From CAYGEY01 sp964349065 (GTDB taxonomy: Bacteria > Patescibacteriota > Gracilibacteria > 1-14-2-50-48-13), in assembly GCA_964349065.1 (NCBI GenBank), contig CAYGEY010000026.1, forward strand, positions 1-10,716: a stretch of DNA of 10,716 nucleotides, in the 5' to 3' direction. A model generated the notes under the pieces. The model was not told where the DNA came from, did not search any database, and saw only the letters and a list, made by a program, of their open reading frames with translations. The first letter of the stretch is position 1, and the number at the start of each line of letters is the position of its first letter. The position numbers and the translations under genes were made by a program. Positions 1-5,889 of this stretch are shown here, piece by piece.

Positions 1-586
1 CTATTATGGAGTTCTTAAAGGAACTCCCTATAAATGGCTTGATATTGATGTGTTGGTCAAAAATCTTCTAACAAAAAACGAGATCATTAGTCTCAAATAC
101 TTTACTGCACCTGTAAAATCAGATAGAAAAAATCCAAGACGACTTATGAATCAGAATACGTATATAGCTGCATTACAAGAATCAATTCTATATTTTGAAT
201 GTATTAAGGGATATATCGTTGAGAAAAAGTTGAAGGCAAAACATCTGAATCCACCACCTAGCAGAGTAGAAGTTTCGCTCCGGGAAGAAAAGGAAACGGA
301 TGTGAATATTGCAGTGGAAATAGTAAAAGATTGTTATACGAAGGATTTTGATTGTGTTGTACTTATTTCAAATGATAGTGATCTGGACCGGGCATTAGTA
401 GTAGCTAGAGATACCGGCAAGTTAATAATACTTATCAGTCCATTAAAGAAAAATGCATTGTTCAAACCATCATATCGACTTAAAAAATCCGCAAATTTAC
501 ATTTTAAGATGATTGATAATGAAATCCTGAATAAATCTTTATTAGCTGAAAATGTAGGGAAATATTATAGACCAAAAAAATGGTGA
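1..586 (+). CDS. NYN domain (LabA/DUF88-like) putative ribonuclease, 5' partial
   Basis: The reading frame is open from position 2, and the residues before the GTG at position 50 (YYGVLKGTPYKWLDID) fit the start of NYN proteins, which usually begin with a segment like 'DGFNLYYG'. The gene therefore begins off the left edge, and GTG-50 is not a credible start. About 194 residues are visible. Other family marks are the aspartate in KETDVNIAV and the core strand and acidic loop VVLISNDSDLDRA. NYN domains have a PIN-like fold and cut RNA using a cluster of metal-binding aspartates; the first of these would lie outside the window. The protein is presumably cytoplasmic, and its RNA target cannot be told from the sequence. 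It ends in a Lys/Arg-rich tail at TGA. The family call is strong; the activity is inferred from the family. Confidence 0.85.
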   Translation, partial: YYGVLKGTPYKWLDIDVLVKNLLTKNEIISLKYFTAPVKSDRKNPRRLMNQNTYIAALQESILYFECIKGYIVEKKLKAKHLNPPPSRVEVSLREEKETDVNIAVEIVKDCYTKDFDCVVLISNDSDLDRALVVARDTGKLIILISPLKKNALFKPSYRLKKSANLHFKMIDNEILNKSLLAENVGKYYRPKKW

Positions 587-594
587 AAAGAAAA

Positions 595-613
595 ACCGCC
601 CTCGCGGGCCGGT
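595..613 (-). terminator. Rho-independent terminator for the minus-strand methyltransferase operon
   Basis: ACC-GCCC, loop TCGC, GGGC-(C)-GGT forms a GC-rich stem of 7 pairs with one bulged C. Read on the minus strand it is followed by TTTTTCTTTTC, while the plus side has no T tract. It lies about 100 bases past the methyltransferase stop codon, so it should end the minus-strand transcript. Confidence 0.7.
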
Positions 614-614
614 C

Positions 615-644
615 ATCTCATGCATATAGCTTGAGATCTTTTCT
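615..644 (+). terminator. Possible weak terminator of the NYN gene
   Basis: ATCTCA (615-620) and TGAGAT (632-637) form an inverted repeat. The loop can close further by a GC/GC pair, and CTTTTCT follows on the plus strand. The stem is AT-rich and the T tract is interrupted, so it is only a candidate for ending the NYN transcript. Confidence 0.35.
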
Positions 645-716
645 ATCAAAGTTTTAGGATATACCTAGAACCAGATTATTTTGATTATATTTGTGGAAAT
701 TCTAAAGTCAATTTAT

Positions 717-1268
717 TTACAACTCATACTCATAAATCGGCCTAATCCCAGGAATATCTTTTTCTGTGTATACCTTCTTTGGTTTCAAGTCTTTGAACTG
801 AAATGAATTGGAAATAATCCTCGTTCCTTTTTTAAGCTCCTTTTTTAGTTTTGGTAAAAGCGCATCCATCGTCTCCGGGAGTAGGTATAGGAGGACCACT
901 GAATATTTAGAAAGATCTTCTTTAAAGAAATTCTTGTTCAAAATTTTTACCTTAGTTTTCTTAAACAGCCGTACTAAAAAGTTAATGAACAGTGGAAGAG
1001 GTGCGGATTCATAGCCGATAAGTTCTTTGGCTTTTGTTGCTTTTTCAGCCGCAAAGAGCAACGTCCCGTGACCACATCCGAGATCACAAACAGAATCCTT
1101 TGCTGTGATTTTTGCGATCTTCACCATTGCATCTACTTGCTTCTTCCCTGAAGGTACATACGGTACTTTGCGCATGAGGCTAATCAAAAGCAGTACCAAG
1201 AGAAACAGGTTGAAGATGAGGACAATGCTAAGAATGATAACAACTGCAATCCTAAGAATCTCAATCAT
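717..1268 (-). CDS. Membrane-anchored class I SAM-dependent methyltransferase (FAM173/ATPSCKMT-like)
   Basis: 183 residues. Residues 5-32 form one long hydrophobic helix, followed by a basic stop (RK) and the segment VPYVPSGKKQVDAMVKIAKI. The SAM-binding motif I is VCDLGCGHGTL (60-70). The acidic residue after strand 2 is E87 in GYESAP, and a motif IV/post region VVLLYLLPETMDALLPKL (124-141) is followed by GTRIISNSF. A membrane helix, then P-[YF]-V-P, then the Rossmann core is the layout of FAM173-type enzymes, whose mitochondrial members trimethylate lysines on ATP synthase c subunit and adenine nucleotide translocase. A protein lysine substrate is therefore plausible, but this is inferred from distant likeness. 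The start overlaps the stop of the upstream membrane protein by 8 bases (ATG 1268, TGA 1263-1261), which suggests translational coupling. The catalytic domain should face the cytoplasm. Confidence 0.8.
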   Translation of the reverse strand: MIEILRIAVVIILSIVLIFNLFLLVLLLISLMRKVPYVPSGKKQVDAMVKIAKITAKDSVCDLGCGHGTLLFAAEKATKAKELIGYESAPLPLFINFLVRLFKKTKVKILNKNFFKEDLSKYSVVLLYLLPETMDALLPKLKKELKKGTRIISNSFQFKDLKPKKVYTEKDIPGIRPIYEYEL

Positions 1269-1908
1269 GATGCTTTTTTAGAATAGAATGAAGTTCGTGT
1301 TCTTTTTCAGTTTCTTCATTTCTTAAATGTTCCAACACCATCTTTTTATTTTTCTTACTTTCTTCATACGCGTTTTCATAAATCCCGGCGCCGAGAACTG
1401 CGAGCCCGGAGAGGATAAGGAGAGTCACATTGGTATCCACTTCGGTGATGAGCGTGGAGAGTGAAATGAAACCGCTGAACATAGTAAATGCTATCAAGGA
1501 AAGAATGACCATTTCTGCTCCGACCGCGATATGGAGTTTTGAAAGGCTTCCGAAAAATGAGAACCATTTTTTTCCGTAAAGGTTTCCAAGAGTGGCAATG
1601 ATGCCGTAGAGGGACGTGGCGATCATGAGGAGTCCGATCAAGTAGACAAAGTGGCTGAGTCCCGTGATGTGAATGGATTTGGAGCTCGCCCAAGGCATGA
1701 AGGAGAGAATAAATGATATGGTGCACGCTATGAGCACGACTTTTTCTTGGCCGCTGGTTTCGTCAAATACTTCTTTGAGGCTCATTCCGGCCTTTTTGGT
1801 TAGACGATGTAGATCGCTTGCGTGGATGCCTGCGTTGGTGTGAAGTTTTGTGTGGGCAAGATGGGAATGTGGTTCGGGATCTTGGTGGTCTGTATGTGAA
1901 TGTTCCAT
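1261..1908 (-). CDS. His-rich four-helix membrane protein of unknown function
   Basis: 215 residues, family not recognised. The N-terminal tail is very rich in histidine, with nine His in the first 34 residues (3, 5, 8, 14, 16, 19, 23, 29, 34). Four hydrophobic segments follow at about 57-73, 83-108, 123-149 and 160-178. The C-terminal tail is charged and Glu/Lys-rich with five more His, ending KKHHD. Four helices with both ends on one side suggest that both His-bearing tails lie on the same, probably cytoplasmic, face. Metal binding is a reasonable guess, but no transporter signature is visible. It is first in an operon with the methyltransferase, which starts inside its last codons. There is no Shine-Dalgarno sequence before the ATG (TTCTAAAAAAAT). 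A perfect TATAAT lies only 12 bases upstream, so the mRNA may have almost no leader. The gene is real: it has a membrane profile and a coupled neighbour. Confidence 0.75.
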   Translation of the reverse strand: MEHSHTDHQDPEPHSHLAHTKLHTNAGIHASDLHRLTKKAGMSLKEVFDETSGQEKVVLIACTISFILSFMPWASSKSIHITGLSHFVYLIGLLMIATSLYGIIATLGNLYGKKWFSFFGSLSKLHIAVGAEMVILSLIAFTMFSGFISLSTLITEVDTNVTLLILSGLAVLGAGIYENAYEESKKNKKMVLEHLRNEETEKEHELHSILKKHHD

Positions 1909-1920
1909 ATTTTTTTAGAA

Positions 1921-1926
1921 ATTATA
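1921..1926 (-). promoter_or_regulatory. Candidate -10 box for the His-rich protein/methyltransferase operon
   Basis: The minus strand carries a perfect TATAAT preceded by GATG, 12 bases before the ATG at 1908. The -35 region at normal spacing is poor. If used, the transcript would start within about 5-8 bases of the ATG, giving a near-leaderless mRNA, which fits the missing Shine-Dalgarno sequence. Confidence 0.4.
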
Positions 1927-1971
1927 CATCGGTATTTTACTCATGTTTTTGGAGAAGCACCAGGGGGGCGA

Positions 1972-1999
1972 AGTATACTAGAAACTAATTTGTTGTAGA
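1972..1999 (-). promoter_or_regulatory. Alternative promoter for the same minus-strand operon
   Basis: On the minus strand, TCTACA (1999-1994) is followed after 16 bases by TATACT (1977-1972). The -10 matches 5 of 6 and the -35 matches 4 of 6 of the sigma-70 consensus. It would give a leader of about 55 bases. Confidence 0.35.
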
Positions 2000-2013
2000 T
2001 TCTATATTTTTGC

Positions 2014-2041
2014 TTGATTGTTAAAAATTTCTTCGTAAAAT
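2014..2041 (+). promoter_or_regulatory. Candidate promoter of the HAD-like pseudoenzyme gene
   Basis: TTGATT (2014-2019), 16 bases, TAAAAT (2036-2041). It lies just upstream of AGGAG (2056-2060), a good Shine-Dalgarno sequence 6 bases before the ATG at 2067. Confidence 0.45.
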
Positions 2042-2066
2042 CCGGAAAAAAATATAGGAGTGCGTT

Positions 2067-2666
2067 ATGATCCAAATTGGAAATGAAAGATTATCCGATG
2101 CTAGAATAATTGGTATTGAGTTATTAGGGGGATTATTTACCTCAGAAACAATGGAGATTCATATTTTGCGAGAGATGTTTAAGGGAGTCTCTTTTCAAGA
2201 AATGTTTATGCTGGGAAGAAGCTTCCCATATAGAATTGGTAAGTTGTTTACAAAGAAAAATCAAGAAAAGACACTGAGTTTGATCAATCAGTACACAGAG
2301 GCTGTATATCAGGCACTGTCTACTAAATGTGAAGTCAATCATAGTGTTTTGTCTGCATTGAAAGAAGCATTGGAACATCACTTCAGCATAGCTGTTTTCT
2401 CTACACTTCCCGGTGCTAATACCATGGAATTGTTGAGAAAATTAGAGCTAAACTTGGACGTAAAAATGTTTACTACTGAGTTAGATAAGTTGAATTATTT
2501 TCCTGAGCCGGATTTGATAAGGGCTTGTGTTAGCTTCTATAATGCAGAAGCACATGAGACTATGCTCCTTACAAGTTGCAATACTGCTATTATAGCGGCA
2601 AAAAGTGCAAGGGTACATTATTACGCCTTGCCACAAAACAAAGAATTGAAGATCCAGTTTAGTTAG
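2067..2666 (+). CDS. HAD-like protein with degenerate catalytic motifs (putative pseudoenzyme)
   Basis: 199 residues. The order of segments matches a HAD phosphatase of the phosphoglucomutase-like subfamily, but the catalytic residues are missing. Motif I, normally F-D-x-D-G-x-L-x-D-S-E, reads I-E-L-L-G-G-L-F-T-S-E (17-27): Gly, Leu, Ser and Glu are kept but both aspartates are changed (Asp to Glu18 and Asp to Leu20). Residues 28-100 are helical and would be the cap. Motif II is IAVFSTLPG (108-116), with the Ser/Thr kept. Around motif III the usual K-P-x-P-D is F-P-E-P-D (145-149), without the lysine. Motif IV, normally V-I-E-D-S-x-x-G-I-x-A-A-K, reads L-L-T-S-C-N-T-A-I-I-A-A-K (167-179), without the acidic pair. 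I infer a HAD fold that binds rather than hydrolyses. The start is fixed by AGGAG 6 bases upstream. It is a single-gene unit with its own terminator. Confidence 0.65.
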   Translation: MIQIGNERLSDARIIGIELLGGLFTSETMEIHILREMFKGVSFQEMFMLGRSFPYRIGKLFTKKNQEKTLSLINQYTEAVYQALSTKCEVNHSVLSALKEALEHHFSIAVFSTLPGANTMELLRKLELNLDVKMFTTELDKLNYFPEPDLIRACVSFYNAEAHETMLLTSCNTAIIAAKSARVHYYALPQNKELKIQFS

Positions 2667-2692
2667 ACTCTAACTGACTGAGTTTATGAAAA

Positions 2693-2720
2693 GGACCCGC
2701 TGAGGTGGGTCCCTTTTTTT
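2693..2720 (+). terminator. Strong Rho-independent terminator, probably bidirectional
   Basis: GGACCCGC (2693-2700), loop TGAG, GTGGGTCC (2705-2712): 8 pairs including one G-U, followed by C and seven T. On the minus strand the hairpin is followed by TTTTC, so it may also serve the convergent gene that ends at 2772. Confidence 0.88.
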
Positions 2721-2771
2721 GTTTCTAATTCTGGTGAGCGTACGCCCACACCCTTTTAGTTTTAATGATGA

Positions 2772-3224
2772 TCATCTGGGAACGAAAATGAATGGACAAA
2801 AATCTGTTGTCTTTAGCTGCCTTCCATATTCTTTATCCTTAGACGATATCAACTCTTCAACAAAGATAAATATTGTTGCAGAGTGAACAAATATATCATT
2901 CCAAATCCTCAGATCCATTTTTTCGATTTTGAATTCAGCAATATCTGATTTGTTGTCTCTTTCATCTATCCTTAGACAAGTCCTGTAAATTTCAAGGTAT
3001 TTTAACCTATCAAGGTATGGATAATTGGTTACCAGCCATAGCTTAGAGCAAGATCCGTTTGCAGTTTTGCAAATATCACATTTTTCCACTGGGATAATTT
3101 CCAAAAGTGCTAGCCCTATCCCATCTCGTAACGTATGTCGTCTTATTTCTCGGATTGTTACGTCACCATTTATGACTAAGACTTTCTTTACTTCGTTTTC
3201 GACAATTATCATCTCTGTTGGCAT
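2772..3224 (-). CDS. Orphan protein with a small Cys cluster
   Basis: 150 residues from the ATG at 3224. The frame is open to 3290, but AAAAGGGG lies 8 bases before ATG-3224, a good Shine-Dalgarno sequence that decides the start; the extra 22 residues have no such site. The family is not recognised. The sequence starts with a beta-rich region (MIIVENEVKKVLVINGDVTIREI). Next come a glycine turn (RDGIGLALLEIIPVEK) and CDICKTANGSC (C49, C52, C59), which resembles half of a metal knuckle; C83 and C143 could complete a site. It ends with a hydrophobic strand (ATIFIFVEEL) and CPFIFVPR. There is no signal peptide or membrane helix, so it is probably cytoplasmic. It stands alone, convergent with the HAD-like gene. 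Confidence 0.65.
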   Translation of the reverse strand: MPTEMIIVENEVKKVLVINGDVTIREIRRHTLRDGIGLALLEIIPVEKCDICKTANGSCSKLWLVTNYPYLDRLKYLEIYRTCLRIDERDNKSDIAEFKIEKMDLRIWNDIFVHSATIFIFVEELISSKDKEYGRQLKTTDFCPFIFVPR

Positions 3225-3307
3225 AATTATAACCCCTTTTTGTATTTGATATAAAATTAACACCAATATTTTTTTTGTAAAGACTAGCATAAATTAATGA
3301 AGTCCTT

Positions 3308-3329
3308 TTAAATCAAAATTGAGATTTAA
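3308..3329. repeat. Inverted repeat over the -35 region of the SLH gene
   Basis: TTAAATC (3308-3314), 8 bases, GATTTAA (3323-3329): a perfect 7-bp inverted repeat that covers the candidate -35 TTGAGA (3319-3324). It could be an operator for the SLH gene, but the DNA is AT-rich and chance is possible. Confidence 0.3.
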
Positions 3330-3346
3330 CAAAATTGTGTAATACT
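3319..3346 (+). promoter_or_regulatory. Candidate promoter of the SLH-pgk-rlmH run
   Basis: TTGAGA (3319-3324), 16 bases, AATACT (3341-3346) with an extended -10 TGT just before it. The transcript would start near 3353, giving a leader of about 20 bases without a Shine-Dalgarno sequence before the ATG at 3372. Confidence 0.4.
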
Positions 3347-3371
3347 CAATATAGCAACTAATCGAAATATA

Positions 3372-4151
3372 ATGAAAAAAACTCCTACAATAATTGTCCT
3401 AACTATACTTTCACTAACTCCAGCCCTCGCCCGTACCCAATTCTCCGATCTCAACACAGACTCTAAAGTCTACGATGCAGTCATGTATTCTGTGGATAAC
3501 GGTATTGTGAAGGGGTATGCAGATGGAACATTTCGAGAGAACTCACTCATTAACCGTGCGGAATTCACCAAGATTTTGTTGGAGGCAAAATATAAAAATG
3601 AGCTCGAAACGTGTTTGAATATCATCACCACAGATACGGTGTACTTCACTGATGTCCCGAAGGACGCTTGGTTTGCAAAACATATTTGTCTCGCGAAGCA
3701 AAAAGGCATCGTTCAAGGATATGCGGATGGAACCTTTAAACCTGCACAGACAATCACGTTTGGTGAAGCGTCGAAAATCATTAGTCTCACATTCGGTGGG
3801 GATGAAAAATTTGCAGTGGCTGAGCCGTGGTACAAATCTTTTGCTACATATTTAACAATTAAACGGGTAGTTCCCACCGCTATTGAGCGGTTTGATCATC
3901 CTTTGACCCGAGGTGAAATGACGGAGATGATTTTCCGTTTGCTTGCGAATGTAAGATACAAGGAGTACATGACCTACGCAGATCTTGAACATCAGGGCAA
4001 TCCAATGCATACGACATGTCAGGCATATTTTCAGGGTTTCGTTCCTGATTATGCAAAAAATATGTGTGTGCTCGCCGGGACCAGTGATTGTTCTAATCCG
4101 TTTACATACGATACAGAGGATGTGTGTGAAAAAGTTTTTAAATTGAAATAA
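3372..4151 (+). CDS. Secreted S-layer homology (SLH) domain protein
   Basis: 259 residues. The N-terminus is a clear signal peptide: MKK, a hydrophobic core, and a signal peptidase I site after ALA (residue 20). Three SLH repeats follow. The first is at about 24-73 (FSDL...YDAVMYSVDNGIVKGYADGTF...INRAEFTKILL). The second is at 92-142 (FTDVPKDAWFAKHI...GIVQGYADGTFKPAQTITFGEASKII). A weaker third is at about 152-193 (PWYKSFATYL...HPLTRGEMTEMIFRLL). SLH triplets hold proteins to cell-wall polymers, so this one should sit at the cell surface. The C-terminal 60 residues are rich in cysteine (C216, C232, C240, C252, plus C81 and C106), which may form disulphides outside the cell. There is no large effector domain after the SLH repeats, so it may be a wall-bound adaptor. 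Its TAA is directly followed by the ATG of pgk. Confidence 0.88.
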   Translation: MKKTPTIIVLTILSLTPALARTQFSDLNTDSKVYDAVMYSVDNGIVKGYADGTFRENSLINRAEFTKILLEAKYKNELETCLNIITTDTVYFTDVPKDAWFAKHICLAKQKGIVQGYADGTFKPAQTITFGEASKIISLTFGGDEKFAVAEPWYKSFATYLTIKRVVPTAIERFDHPLTRGEMTEMIFRLLANVRYKEYMTYADLEHQGNPMHTTCQAYFQGFVPDYAKNMCVLAGTSDCSNPFTYDTEDVCEKVFKLK

Positions 4152-5330
4152 ATGAAAAAAATACAAGATCTGAATTTTGAGAATAAAAATGTACTGATCC
4201 GGGTGGACTTGAATGTACCCATTGATTTGCAGGGGCGCGTGAAAGATCTTTCTCGGGTGGAGGCGATTGTTCCGACGGTGAAGTATGTTTTAGAGCATGG
4301 AGGACTTCCGATTTTGATGACGCATTTTGGGCGGCCGAAGGGTGTGGTTGAGGAAAAGTTTGTTTTAACGCCATTGGTAAAGGCACTTTCTGAAAAGTTG
4401 GGGGAGGATGTTGTTTATATTAGATCGTTTGAGATAGAAGAAGTTATATCAGCAATAGCTGATGCGAAGAAAAAGAAGCAGATTGTGTTGTTGGAGAATT
4501 TGCGGTTTCATCTTGGTGAGGAAGCAAATGATCCCGATTTTAGTGAGTTGCTTGCATCCTTTGGAGAAGTGTACGTGAATGATGCGTTTTCGGTTTCCCA
4601 TCGTGCGCATGCGTCTGTTGTTGGTGTGCCTAAGTATAACAAAGAATGTGCGATGGGGCTACATTTCCAAAAAGAGTTTGAGGGGATTTCTCCATTCATT
4701 AATCCTACAAATCATCCGGTTAGTTTTGTGTTAGGTGGTGTGAAGTTGGAGACTAAGGTTGGAGTATTGACAGCGTTTATTCCTAAGGCTGATAATTTTT
4801 TATTTGGAGGAGGGTTGGCAAATACGTTTTTAGCCGCGAAGGGTGTTGAGATTGGGAAGTCGGTTGCGGATATGGGGCAGATTGATGTGGTGAGAGGGAT
4901 GGTCGAGAAGATGAAGGAACAGGGAGTTAAAATATTTCTGCCAAGTGATGTCATTGTCTCAGAGACCTTTGATGAGGGGAAGGTGTATGAGAAAGAGGTT
5001 GATGAGGTTGGGAAGAAAGAGTTTATTTTGGATATCGGGAAGGAGAGTCAGCGTGCTTATGCTGGCGTTTTGTCTGAAGCGAAGACTATCATTTGTAATG
5101 GTACAGCGGGGAGGATTTATAGACCAGGTTGTGAAGGTGGGATGAAAGCGGTGATAGAAGCAATGGTTGCGAATAAGAATGCACTAAAGCTTATTGGCGG
5201 CGGAGACTCGCTTGAGGCACTTCGGATGTTCGGAATTTCTTGGAAAAATTTCACGTATGTTTCGACTTCGGGAGGTGCGATGTTGGAGTTTTTGGAGAAG
5301 GGGACGCTGGTGGGGATTGAAGCTTTATAG
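4152..5330 (+). CDS. pgk: Phosphoglycerate kinase
   Basis: 392 residues, normal length for bacterial PGK. It makes ATP from 1,3-bisphosphoglycerate and ADP in glycolysis, in the cytoplasm. Visible motifs are RVDLNVP (17-23), R35 of the substrate loop, THFGRPKG (57-64), LENLRFH (114-120), NDAFSVSHRAHAS (143-155), GGVKLETK (195-202), GGGDS (349-353) and STSGGAMLEFLE (371-382). The nucleotide-site loop, usually N-G-P-[MLV]-G-x-F-E, reads NGTAGRIYR (316-324). This is a noticeable departure, although Asn and both Gly are kept. The ATG directly follows the TAA of the SLH gene with no spacer and no Shine-Dalgarno sequence, so translation is probably coupled. rlmH follows 6 bases after the stop. The coding strand is strongly G- and T-rich. 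Confidence 0.95.
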   Translation: MKKIQDLNFENKNVLIRVDLNVPIDLQGRVKDLSRVEAIVPTVKYVLEHGGLPILMTHFGRPKGVVEEKFVLTPLVKALSEKLGEDVVYIRSFEIEEVISAIADAKKKKQIVLLENLRFHLGEEANDPDFSELLASFGEVYVNDAFSVSHRAHASVVGVPKYNKECAMGLHFQKEFEGISPFINPTNHPVSFVLGGVKLETKVGVLTAFIPKADNFLFGGGLANTFLAAKGVEIGKSVADMGQIDVVRGMVEKMKEQGVKIFLPSDVIVSETFDEGKVYEKEVDEVGKKEFILDIGKESQRAYAGVLSEAKTIICNGTAGRIYRPGCEGGMKAVIEAMVANKNALKLIGGGDSLEALRMFGISWKNFTYVSTSGGAMLEFLEKGTLVGIEAL

Positions 5331-5336
5331 AAAATT

Positions 5337-5813
5337 ATGCATAAAATTAAACTGACGATGGTTGGGAAAAATAAGGAATCATATATCAATGAAGCAGTTT
5401 TGGAGTTTACAAAAAGACTGTCGAAGTTTGTTGATTTGGAGGTTAATTATATTGATGAAAGCAAGGTATTGAGGGAGCAGGATGTTGTTGTTGCGAAAAG
5501 GGAAGAAACGAAGAAATCGCTTGCGCGCGTGACTACAGATGAAGTAGTTATTGTGCTTGATAACGAGGGGAATGTTTTTACTTCAGAACAATTTGCTGTT
5601 TTGATTAATGCTCCGATGCAGGATGGGATGACATTACATTTTTTGATTGGGGGTGCGTATGGATTTGATCGGGAGTTGCTTTCAGAGAGGTCTCATGTTA
5701 GGTTGTCACTTTCACAAATGATTTCCAGTCATCAGATTATTCGGATATTCTTTTTGGAGCAGTTATATCGGGCGATGACGATTATTAAGGGGACGAGGTA
5801 TCATCATGGGTAG
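5337..5813 (+). CDS. rlmH: 23S rRNA pseudouridine(1915) N3-methyltransferase RlmH
   Basis: 158 residues, typical RlmH length. RlmH is a small SPOUT-class enzyme that uses SAM to methylate N3 of the pseudouridine at position 1915 in helix 69 of 23S rRNA. The C-terminal trefoil-knot motifs are clear: VIVLDNEG (71-78), FLIGGAYGFD (102-111), RLSLSQM (122-128), SSHQIIRIFFLEQLYRA (130-146) and the C-terminal YHH (155-157), which normally ends the protein near the rRNA target. The usual alanine and proline around 'GG-P/S-G' vary, but the knot glycines are present. It starts 6 bases after pgk, so it is probably on the same transcript. No terminator hairpin is obvious after it. Confidence 0.95.
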   Translation: MHKIKLTMVGKNKESYINEAVLEFTKRLSKFVDLEVNYIDESKVLREQDVVVAKREETKKSLARVTTDEVVIVLDNEGNVFTSEQFAVLINAPMQDGMTLHFLIGGAYGFDRELLSERSHVRLSLSQMISSHQIIRIFFLEQLYRAMTIIKGTRYHHG

Positions 5814-5826
5814 GGATTCAGAAATA

Positions 5827-5855
5827 TTGACAAGAAATAATTTATTGCTAATATA
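5827..5855 (+). promoter_or_regulatory. Promoter of the 211-residue orphan gene
   Basis: A perfect -35 TTGACA (5827-5832) is followed by an AT-rich stretch with TAATAT (5849-5854, spacer 16) or AATATA (5850-5855, spacer 17) as the -10. It lies just past the rlmH stop codon and gives the next gene its own transcript start. Confidence 0.6.
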
Positions 5856-5874
5856 TAAAAAATAAGAAAAAGAA

Positions 5875-5889
5875 ATGGATAAACAATAA
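5875..5889 (+). CDS. Possible four-codon leader ORF (MDKQ)
   Basis: ATG GAT AAA CAA TAA lies directly before, and touching, the ATG of the next gene (5890), downstream of the promoter at 5827. It could bring ribosomes to a start that has no Shine-Dalgarno sequence. It may equally be chance in AT-rich DNA. Confidence 0.2.
   Translation: MDKQ

Noticed and set aside
587..716. Possible small RNA or tRNA between the NYN and methyltransferase genes
   Set aside because: No cloverleaf or CCA-type end could be made; only two hairpins that are better read as terminators.
1376..1726. 116-residue frame inside the His-rich membrane protein gene
   Set aside because: It is a shifted frame on the same strand, with no domain and no start signal, fully inside a gene with a clear membrane profile.
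2661..2675. AGTTAG-ACT-CTAACT hairpin at the stop codon of the HAD-like gene
   Set aside because: Short, AT-rich stem with a 3-base loop and no T tract; the real terminator is 20 bases further on.
3224..3290. Longer start (MLVFTKKILVLILY...) for the Cys-cluster orphan, which would add a hydrophobic N-terminus
   Set aside because: The ATG at 3224 has AAAAGGGG 8 bases upstream, while the ATG at 3290 has none; the extra residues are just translated AT-rich leader.
3368..3373. TATAAT overlapping the start codon of the SLH gene
   Set aside because: It would start transcription inside the signal peptide code. A better placed promoter lies at 3319-3346, and the MKK signal peptide start is convincing.
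4138..4386. Minus-strand frame opposite the start of pgk
   Set aside because: Proline- and serine-rich shadow of the well conserved pgk N-terminus; no Shine-Dalgarno sequence or family likeness.
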